Shown in pieces: positions 13,873 through 19,798 of a DNA stretch of 19,798 nt. The notes beneath the pieces were generated by a model. That model was not told where the DNA came from, did no database searches, and worked only from the letters and a program-made list of their open reading frames with translations. A program made the position numbers and the translations under genes. Position 1 is the stretch's first letter; each line of letters opens with the position of its first letter. This DNA is from CAZDHT01 sp964505325 (GTDB lineage: Bacteria; Planctomycetota; PUPC01): positions 1-19,798 of the forward strand of contig CAZDHT010000077.1 in the NCBI GenBank assembly GCA_964505325.1, read 5' to 3'.

Positions 13873-16353
13873 TCACTTCGATTTAGTATCGTCACGAGAC
13901 GATTCGATTCTAGTCAATTCGTACCCGTCGCGGCGGCCGCTGAGCAGCCACAGCACGCCGGACGAATCGGCCGCCAGGCCGGCGGCCCGAGAGAGCGGGA
14001 ACCCGCTGCGATACACGCCGGCCAGGATGATCCCTGCCCCTTTGCGGACGTACCTCCTCAGCCCGTCGGGGCAGGCAATCCACACCTCGCCAGGGCGGCC
14101 CTCGCAGATCGGAGTGTTCACGCCCACCGACGCGACCCGCACCGTGATGCGTCGGCGCGTCCCCGCGCCCACAACATTATAGCCGACACCCGGCTCACAA
14201 AGCCAGACCGCTCCCGAGCGATCACACAGTGCCAACACCCCATCCGCCGGAGCCTCCCCGACCTCGGCCCCCGTGTGGACGCACGCCTTGCCCGAGCTGC
14301 CCCCGTGCCAGAGCCGGCCGGCCTTGTCGACCAGTTGCCTCTCGAACAAGGTGAAGCCCCGGCAGTTCTTCGCGCACGGCGTGGCCTTGGGCTTCTCTCG
14401 TCCGCAGTCGATGTGCACGGCCCGCCCGGGAAGTCGCCCGAAGATCAGCGTGCGCCCGCCCTCATAGATGTTGAACGCCGCCGCGCGCGGGAAGGCGGTG
14501 CCGCCGGTCAGCGCGGCGCCGATGTCCGCCATATGCTTCCCTGACCTCAGGAGCAGGCGCTTCGGGCTCAGCGCCCAGACCCGGCCGGGCGCGTCCACGG
14601 CCAATGCGTAATACGACGACCTGGCGGCCTGCGAGTTGTCGATGCACTTCTTCACCAGGTCCGGGTGGTTCCGGGCGAGCGCGCCAAGGTCGCTCGCCTT
14701 GTGCCTTTGCCCCTCCGCAAAAAGGTAGAACCCGCTGTCCGCTCCGGCCATACTCACGAACAGCGAGCCGTTACGGCCCGGGATGATGATGGCCGGCTCG
14801 GCGCCGGCGACGTCACGCGCGCCGTGCCAGGCTCCGCCTTCGTAGTACGAGAGCGGTTCCTTGCGGTCTGCGACCTTGGTCCAGACCCGCCCCCGCGTGT
14901 CCATCGCCCACACGCCGTACTGACCGATCCCCCAGGACCGGCTCACGAGCTTCTTGCGGGTATCGGGCTGGGCGGGCCAGTAGGCCGCGACGCCAGTCCC
15001 GTTGCCCAAGAGGAAGCGCCCGAGGCGGTCACGCCCGAATATCTCGTGGTAGTCTCGGGTTGCTCCGTCCGAGACAGCGGTCGTCTGCTTGCCGTCCCAG
15101 TGGAGCAGCCCGCGGCCTCGGAGGCCGATCCAGGCGCCGCCCTTGCCGTCAAGAAGCAGCCAGATCCGGCCGGATTTGTCCGCCGCCGGCCAGTCCTTGA
15201 TTCTCCGCACCGAACCGGGACCGAGCACAAACGCAGCGCGGTCAAGCTTCTCCCCGGTCTTCGTGTTGACGACCCTTTGGGCAAGCGCCAGCCATTCGGG
15301 CCCCGCGCGGGGCCGTCGCCGCAGACGGGGGGCCCGCACCCGGACCTGTCTGCACGCGTAGTCGCTGCCGAGAAGCCGTTGCTCACCGGCCTCCCGCGCT
15401 CTCAGCGCGGTCAGCACCATCTTGATGCGCGCGCGGGCCTCCGGCTCCTTCGTGTTCGTCAGGTGCTTCTTGAGTTCAAGCTCAACGCCGCGCCCCAGTT
15501 GCCGCAACGCCTCCGTGGCGCCTTCACGGACGTTCCACTTGCGGTCGTTGAGCAGCCCGACCAGCCGCGCCACCTCCCCGCCCAGGTCCACCCTCTTGGT
15601 GCTGAACCGGGCCAGCCGCCCGCCGGCGGTGTTCACCAAAACGCTGTCCCCGCCGACCGGGCACACCGCCTGCACTCTGTCATCGGGCAAGCCGTCCTGC
15701 ACGGTGAAGTGGTCCCATTTGCTTCCGTCGAACATCCAGAAGCCCTGCGTGCCGCAGACCGTCCTCGTCGGCCACCGCGCCCAGAAGTACAGCCTGCCCC
15801 GGTCGTCTTCCGCCACATAGAGCGAGCTCATCGGCATCGCCACTTCGAGGCTGTTGCGGTCGGCGAGGTCCTTAGCGAACCACCGCCTTCCGTCGGACCA
15901 CTGGACGCCTCGCGAATTGCCGAACCAGATCCGCCCTTTCGCGTCTTCGTACGCGGTCGTCCGGACCCCGGTCACGCCGTCTACGTGATCGACAGTCCCG
16001 AAGAACGCTCCCTTCGGCGGCCGGAGTTCGACGGTCGAGTCTGCGCCTATACCGTAGATGAGCGATGCGTCCGGCCGGACGCACCACAAGCGGCCGTTCC
16101 GGTCAAGCAGCAGCGGCTGGAAACCCGGGGCGAGCACCCCGGCATTCGACACGGAGGGAGTCTTCGCCGGCTTACCCCGTGCCAGGTAGAAGCACTTCCC
16201 CGCGCGCCCCACGAATGCGCCCGTTATCTGACTGGGCAGGAAATGCCACCTCACCTTGCGCGGAGCCAGCTCCGCCTCGACGGCGGCGGCGCGCGCGAAC
16301 GGGCCCGCACACACGGCGGCGAGCACGGCAAATCCTTGGAGCATTCGCTTCAC
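13873..16353 (-). CDS. Secreted Reg_prop-type beta-propeller protein with HEAT-like insert
   Basis: An 826-residue exported protein. The signal peptide is about residues 1-23 (KRMLQGFAVLAAVCAG...ARA). At least nine short repeats of the 'D-x-x-G-x-x-W' type are seen (DRNGRLWCV, DAKGRIWFG, DDRGRLYFW, DKSGRIWLL, DTRGRVWTK, DAPGRVWAL, DKAGRLWHG, DRSGAVWLC, DSSGVLWLL), as in two-component-regulator propellers. An alpha-helical HEAT-like insert at about 258-322 (VARLVGLLNDRKWNVREGATEALRQLGRGVELELKKHL... ARARIKMVL) splits the propeller. No kinase or other signalling domain follows, so it is probably a binding or scaffold protein at the envelope. The start is GTG at 16353 because Lys-Arg then opens the signal peptide; Met4 (16344) is possible. 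A promoter-like element sits 6 bases before the GTG. Confidence 0.85.
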   Translation of the reverse strand: MKRMLQGFAVLAAVCAGPFARAAAVEAELAPRKVRWHFLPSQITGAFVGRAGKCFYLARGKPAKTPSVSNAGVLAPGFQPLLLDRNGRLWCVRPDASLIYGIGADSTVELRPPKGAFFGTVDHVDGVTGVRTTAYEDAKGRIWFGNSRGVQWSDGRRWFAKDLADRNSLEVAMPMSSLYVAEDDRGRLYFWARWPTRTVCGTQGFWMFDGSKWDHFTVQDGLPDDRVQAVCPVGGDSVLVNTAGGRLARFSTKRVDLGGEVARLVGLLNDRKWNVREGATEALRQLGRGVELELKKHLTNTKEPEARARIKMVLTALRAREAGEQRLLGSDYACRQVRVRAPRLRRRPRAGPEWLALAQRVVNTKTGEKLDRAAFVLGPGSVRRIKDWPAADKSGRIWLLLDGKGGAWIGLRGRGLLHWDGKQTTAVSDGATRDYHEIFGRDRLGRFLLGNGTGVAAYWPAQPDTRKKLVSRSWGIGQYGVWAMDTRGRVWTKVADRKEPLSYYEGGAWHGARDVAGAEPAIIIPGRNGSLFVSMAGADSGFYLFAEGQRHKASDLGALARNHPDLVKKCIDNSQAARSSYYALAVDAPGRVWALSPKRLLLRSGKHMADIGAALTGGTAFPRAAAFNIYEGGRTLIFGRLPGRAVHIDCGREKPKATPCAKNCRGFTLFERQLVDKAGRLWHGGSSGKACVHTGAEVGEAPADGVLALCDRSGAVWLCEPGVGYNVVGAGTRRRITVRVASVGVNTPICEGRPGEVWIACPDGLRRYVRKGAGIILAGVYRSGFPLSRAAGLAADSSGVLWLLSGRRDGYELTRIESSRDDTKSK

Positions 16354-16359
16354 ATCTCA

Positions 16360-16387
16360 ATTGTAGGAGGAACGCGGCTCGCCGCAA
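16360..16387 (-). promoter_or_regulatory. Promoter candidate before the Reg_prop propeller gene
   Basis: Minus strand TTGCGG (16387-16382), 16-base spacer, TACAAT (16365-16360). The predicted start falls on the GTG at 16353, implying a leaderless message. No strong ribosome site is present there. Confidence 0.4.
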
Positions 16388-16444
16388 ATCCAATTCCGCC
16401 CCGGCGCGATTGACCAGCCATCAATGGTGATCAGTGAGCAGTGA

Positions 16445-16462
16445 TGCGCCGGCTGCGGCGCA
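16445..16462. other. Hairpin in the gap after the PQQ-propeller gene
   Basis: A 7-bp inverted repeat (TGCGCCG and CGGCGCA) around GCTG, 19 bases past the stop of the large minus-strand gene. No T run follows on the minus strand. Nearby is a CAGTGA direct repeat (about 16432-16445). It may be a weak terminator. Confidence 0.3.
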
Positions 16463-16480
16463 CCGTGTGTCTCGCCACTG

Positions 16481-19400
16481 CTACCAACCTTCGGCGAGGA
16501 CCTCGACACCGCACAGCAGCGGATCGGCGGATCCGGCTGCGGGCGTCAGCTCGACAACCAGGCTCTCCTTGACCCTGACCCCCTTGAACTCCTTCACCAC
16601 GGGCCTGTCGCGCCCGCCGGCCTCCTTCACCACGTCGAAGCCCTTAAGCACCTCGCGGCCTTGAAGGCTGACGCTGAAGACACGTTCGCCCGGCTTGACC
16701 GGGTCAGGCTCCGAGAAATGCAGGCGTACGGTGTGTGTGCGTTCCTTAAGCGGTCGCCACTGGATCACCGGTGCGCCGTCCGGCCCCTCGACTTTCATCA
16801 CCGGCAGCGCGAGGGGAATCGCCAGTTGCGTCACGCCCTTCATCCCCGACGCGGCGACCCACCTGAGACCGGCGCCCTTTATCCGTGACGAGTGCCTGAG
16901 GAATCGCCCGGGCGCCTTCGCGGGGTCTTCGTCCGGGTCGAGCGCGGGCGTCATCGTGATCGCGATCTCAGGCGTCGGCCCGCCGACGTACGGGTACTCG
17001 AGCCAGAGCGTACCGTCGGGAGCGCGCCGGTCGCCGGGCGCACCGAGGTTCAGTCCCATGCGCCGGATCGGCTCGCCGTCCCACTTCAGGTCGTTGAACG
17101 TCCACGTATCGACCTCGGGCATGTGGATCAACGCCAGGGAGCTCTGATTGGGATACCCGCAATTGCACGTGCGCGTGTAGTCCGGCGCGTTGAGCACCCC
17201 GTTCGCAGGAATGAGATTGGCGGTGCAGCCGGACTTGAACCCGCCGAAGTTGCCGGTGCCGCCGTCGCGGGCGAGGTCGAAGTAGCCGGCCGCCGCAGAT
17301 CGGAAGGTGAGCAGGTGACGAGCGCCGCGCGACGAGCCGCAGCCATAGTTGCGCCGGTATCCCCACGGCGTCTGCTGGCCGGTCAGGGGATGCCGGCGCA
17401 TTCTCCGCTCGCCGGTGAGCAGGCTGTAGGCTTTGCTCTGCGCGATGATCGTGTCACCGTGGAGCAGACACGGCCCGGTGTACTTGTTCGCCTCGTCCCA
17501 CAGCACCGTCCCGTTCTTCGCGCGAAAGACGACCATCCGCGAGTTGGCTTCGTCCCATACCATGTCGCGACCCGCCCTGCCAGCCTCCAGGAGAAGGTCG
17601 CGCGCTTTCGAGTAGCTCAGCCACGTGCCGAAGACGTCTTCGGTCTTGCTCCAAGTGGGCCTGCCGCTTGTCACGTGCAGCGCCCAAAGCGTAGAGCCGG
17701 GCACCGGCCGTTCCTCGCCGCGTTCGGCGTCCGGCAGAAGGCCCCGCGGCACCCGCGGCCGGTCAATACAAAACACCTTGTCTCCGCCCGCAACGATGGT
17801 ATTGTGGACGAAGCCGTATCTGGCGCGCCGCTGCCAGAGGACCTTGCCCGTAAAACGGTTCATCACGACCATTCGCTCACTGCTGGTACCATCGAGATAG
17901 AGCCCGATCGGCTGACGACTCAGGTTCCTTTCCTCAAACAGCCCAGAGACGGAGATCGGATCCGCGCCGGCAATCAAAAGGTCCTTGTGGATGCTGATGA
18001 AGCCCCAGCCCGGGTCCTTCTTCTCGCCGGACTGCCTGGGGAGCGTGAACGCCGACAACTGCCTGCCGGTGGCAGGGTCCAGGCGCAGACACTTCTTGCG
18101 GTAGACCAGATAGACGCTGTCGGGCAGCGACACATAGTTGCTGCCCAGCGCGTTGACGCCGGGCTGGTGGTTCGTGTTGTCGTAGGCGGTGCCGACCCCG
18201 GGCAGTGAGATCTGCCAGAGCAGCCGTCCGGTGTAGACGTCCACCGCCCGGAACATGTTCGCCCCTTCGATAAACAGCCGGCCGCCGACAACCTGCGGCG
18301 AAGGGCCATGCCCGTGCCGCGGGAGGACCTCCCGGTTGGACGGCCCGCCGAACCAGAGCAGCCCCAGCGGCGCCCGGACCCGCTCGTCCTCGGAGACCGC
18401 CGTGTTGGCGGCGTCGGCGTACTGATGTGTCCAGTTCGCCGCGCCGGGCAGGGCGCCCCGGCGCACGAAGAGAGCGAATCCCTTCACCGGTGGGCCGGGG
18501 GTGAGGCCCGCCGTCTGCAGAGCGGGACCCGGCGCTGGCCCGGACGGCGGCCGGGGCGTGGCGGGCCGCAGGCAAACGACGCCGCCATACGGCCGCACGA
18601 TCCGGGTCATCCGGCTGACAAACGCCGAGTCCTTCCGCAGGAATCCGGCCGCCGTCGCCTTCTCCGACGCGACCAGGCTCGCGAGGTACGGCGGCAGCGG
18701 GTACGTCTCGGGGTCGCCGTGGACCACGACGGCGCGGCGCCCGTACAGCCCGATCTTGTCGAGCTTCTGCCGCGCCGCCGCCACCGCCTCGGCGTCCTTC
18801 TCTACGACGATGACGTGCAGTCTCGACTGACGGGCGAGTTCCTCGACCAGGCGGCCGGTGCCGACCCCGAGCACCACGCAGTAGCCCTCTCGGACGCCGC
18901 TGCCCTCGAGAATGGCTCGCGCCCTATCGGCCCACTCGTCCGCAGGCCGAGCGGGGAGAGCCTCGCGGAGCAGGTACTTTTTCGGTGTGACCTCCTTGGC
19001 GCCAAAGCAATAGATCCTGCCCTCCAACGTCACGGCAAACAGCTTGCGGTCCGCAGCGAGGAGTTCCACGACCGTGCCTTCGACCCGGCCCCGCCACGAG
19101 ACCTTCGGCTCGCCCTCCGCCGGGAGGTCAATCGCCGCGAGCAGATCCCGGCCGCCGGCGTACAGCCTCGGGCCCGCCTTGATCAGTGACGCGACGTACT
19201 GCGTCAGCAGGACCCGCCACTGCCGCTCCACTTCGATCAGGCTCCTCACCCGCCCCAGCCGGTCCTCGACTTCCCGGACCTTCGTGTCCGCGACTTCGTA
19301 GGCGCGGACCGAGAACGGGCCGGTGGCGTAGATCATCTTGTCCGTGATCACGAGCCCGTAGTTTGACCGCAGGTTGAGGGGTTTTCCGGTCTTGGTTTCG

Positions 19401-19564
19401 AACAGGGTGCCGGCGTTGAAGAAGAAGCGGCCCGCGGCGGCGAGATGATAGGTGCCGCTGCCCACGGCGTGGTGATAGATCAGCTCGCCCGTCCTTCGAT
19501 CCACACGGGCAACGGTCGTTCTGCCGTTCGGGATCAGCAGATCATCACCCACGGCGGCCAGGCA
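16481..19564 (-). CDS. PQQ-like propeller protein with inserted SAM-methyltransferase domain and malectin-like C-terminus (N-terminus missing)
   Basis: About 1,027 residues are genuine, from CLAAVGDDLLIPNG at about 19564 to the stop. Layout: propeller blades (19564 to about 18990); a Rossmann domain (about 18885-18570) with VVLGVGTGRLVEELAR (GxGxG), an acidic VVEKD and HGDPETYPLPPYLASLV, as in class I SAM-dependent methyltransferases; a main propeller (about 18435-17110) including LDPATGRQL, MNRFTGKVLWQ and a Cys-rich block (NYGCGSS...GCTANLIPANG...CNCGYPNQSSLAL); and a malectin-like beta-sandwich at the end (HTVRLHFSEPD...GREVLKGFDVVKEAGG). This looks like an exported envelope protein, but the signal peptide would be in the missing part. 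Beyond 19564 the frame only reads the back of an unrelated coding region. Whether the methyltransferase domain is active is unknown; an exported SAM enzyme would lack its cofactor. Confidence 0.85.
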   Translation of the reverse strand, partial: CLAAVGDDLLIPNGRTTVARVDRRTGELIYHHAVGSGTYHLAAAGRFFFNAGTLFETKTGKPLNLRSNYGLVITDKMIYATGPFSVRAYEVADTKVREVEDRLGRVRSLIEVERQWRVLLTQYVASLIKAGPRLYAGGRDLLAAIDLPAEGEPKVSWRGRVEGTVVELLAADRKLFAVTLEGRIYCFGAKEVTPKKYLLREALPARPADEWADRARAILEGSGVREGYCVVLGVGTGRLVEELARQSRLHVIVVEKDAEAVAAARQKLDKIGLYGRRAVVVHGDPETYPLPPYLASLVASEKATAAGFLRKDSAFVSRMTRIVRPYGGVVCLRPATPRPPSGPAPGPALQTAGLTPGPPVKGFALFVRRGALPGAANWTHQYADAANTAVSEDERVRAPLGLLWFGGPSNREVLPRHGHGPSPQVVGGRLFIEGANMFRAVDVYTGRLLWQISLPGVGTAYDNTNHQPGVNALGSNYVSLPDSVYLVYRKKCLRLDPATGRQLSAFTLPRQSGEKKDPGWGFISIHKDLLIAGADPISVSGLFEERNLSRQPIGLYLDGTSSERMVVMNRFTGKVLWQRRARYGFVHNTIVAGGDKVFCIDRPRVPRGLLPDAERGEERPVPGSTLWALHVTSGRPTWSKTEDVFGTWLSYSKARDLLLEAGRAGRDMVWDEANSRMVVFRAKNGTVLWDEANKYTGPCLLHGDTIIAQSKAYSLLTGERRMRRHPLTGQQTPWGYRRNYGCGSSRGARHLLTFRSAAAGYFDLARDGGTGNFGGFKSGCTANLIPANGVLNAPDYTRTCNCGYPNQSSLALIHMPEVDTWTFNDLKWDGEPIRRMGLNLGAPGDRRAPDGTLWLEYPYVGGPTPEIAITMTPALDPDEDPAKAPGRFLRHSSRIKGAGLRWVAASGMKGVTQLAIPLALPVMKVEGPDGAPVIQWRPLKERTHTVRLHFSEPDPVKPGERVFSVSLQGREVLKGFDVVKEAGGRDRPVVKEFKGVRVKESLVVELTPAAGSADPLLCGVEVLAEGW

Positions 19565-19570
19565 GTTAAT
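19560..19570. other. Probable second chimeric junction
   Basis: Base composition falls sharply from about 65-70% GC to under 50% here. The PQQ-protein frame loses family character and a + strand AsmA-like frame begins at the same spot. Two opposed genes cannot both be real across the same bases, so the sequence changes source here. Confidence 0.75.
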
Positions 19571-19798
19571 ATTATCCCAAATTAACAAATCTATCGAAGG
19601 ACGAGCGTCTTTTGACACCTTGTCGATGGGCTGGCTCAAGGGCATAAAAATTCGTAATGTAACCTTTGACGACGCTGCGGCCGGACTGTCGGTCAAAGTC
19701 GACCAAATCGCCACAAAACCCAACTACGGTTCTATCATCGCAGGTAATCTCTCTTTCGGCCAAACAACTATCGATAAACCAAACATCCAAATCAATCT
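19563..19798 (+). CDS. AsmA/TamB-like protein, N-terminal-region fragment
   Basis: An open + strand frame runs from about 19563 off the right edge and reads QLILSQINKSIEGRASFDTLSMGWLKGIKIRNVTFDD, then AAGLSVKVDQIATKPNYGSIIAGNLSFGQTTIDKPNIQINL. This pattern (a membrane-proximal 'INxxIxGxAxFxxLSxxWxxGIxIxNVxFxD' followed by 'ITxP...GxLxFGxxxIDxPxIxI') is typical of AsmA/TamB-like envelope proteins that help lipid or outer-membrane transport. Codon use is AT-richer than the central block. No start codon is visible. Family call from memory of the pattern only. Confidence 0.6.

Noticed and set aside
14665..16413. Long + strand open frame (582 codons) opposite the propeller gene
   Set aside because: It is Pro/Arg/His/Gly-rich without recognisable motifs and mirrors a gene with a signal peptide and clear repeats; typical antisense shadow of high-GC DNA.
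16892..18208. + strand open frame of 438 codons opposite the PQQ protein
   Set aside because: Arg/Val/Gly-rich shadow without motifs, lying wholly over the conserved propeller and Cys-rich block of the other strand.
19567..19723. First 50 or so residues of the minus-strand frame preceding the PQQ protein
   Set aside because: They read the back of the AsmA-like + strand frame and show no signal peptide or propeller pattern.

Overview
The window looks like about 18.7 kb of one high-GC bacterial genome, joined at both ends to DNA that does not seem to belong to it. The central block (about 880-19562) fits the Planctomycetota/PVC group. Supporting signs are type II-secretion-like pseudopilins, large secreted propeller proteins, a HEAT-like insert of the kind common in planctomycete propeller proteins, and a PQQ-type propeller carrying an internal Rossmann methyltransferase domain. 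This placement is an inference from family content. There is no rRNA, tRNA, CRISPR array or insertion sequence in the window.

Left end (1-~885): an internal fragment of anthranilate synthase component I (trpE, + strand) with a more AT-rich, less biased codon usage. It stops exactly at the conserved GPYAGAVGY motif, where the sequence switches to the reverse strand of a pseudopilin gene. Right end (~19562-19798): an AT-richer + strand fragment of an AsmA/TamB-like protein that interrupts the N-terminus of the large PQQ protein. Both joins look like chimeras.

Region 1 (879-4881, minus strand): a pseudopilin operon read as gspF, a GspG-like gene, a second GspG-like gene, a GspI/PilV-like gene and a GspJ-like gene (the last cut by the left join). 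A consensus-like promoter (TTGCTT-18-TATAAT) lies about 125 bp upstream of gspF. The ATPase and secretin are not in the window. Region 2 (4882-6644): a 419-bp divergent intergenic region, then a + strand chorismate-synthase-family gene that lacks the first catalytic histidine and carries an insertion of about 55-60 residues. This is the most unusual enzyme here.

Region 3 (6685-10509, minus strand): a compact housekeeping operon read as a PflX-type radical SAM protein, a TatD-family hydrolase, folK, a deoxynucleoside kinase and panC, with short gaps or overlaps. Region 4 (10777-11860, + strand): two small secreted helical proteins of unknown function, separated by a stable C(GAAA)G hairpin and followed by a 12-bp-stem terminator shared with the convergent operon.

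Region 5 (11945-19562, minus strand): a probable cell-envelope set read as a PQQ-propeller/methyltransferase/malectin-like giant, a secreted Reg_prop-type propeller with a HEAT insert, a 73-residue two-helix membrane protein, a membrane-anchored C39-like cysteine protease and a Bax-inhibitor-1/YccA membrane protein. The tight spacing of the middle three genes suggests they work together in the envelope. No function can be assigned from sequence alone.
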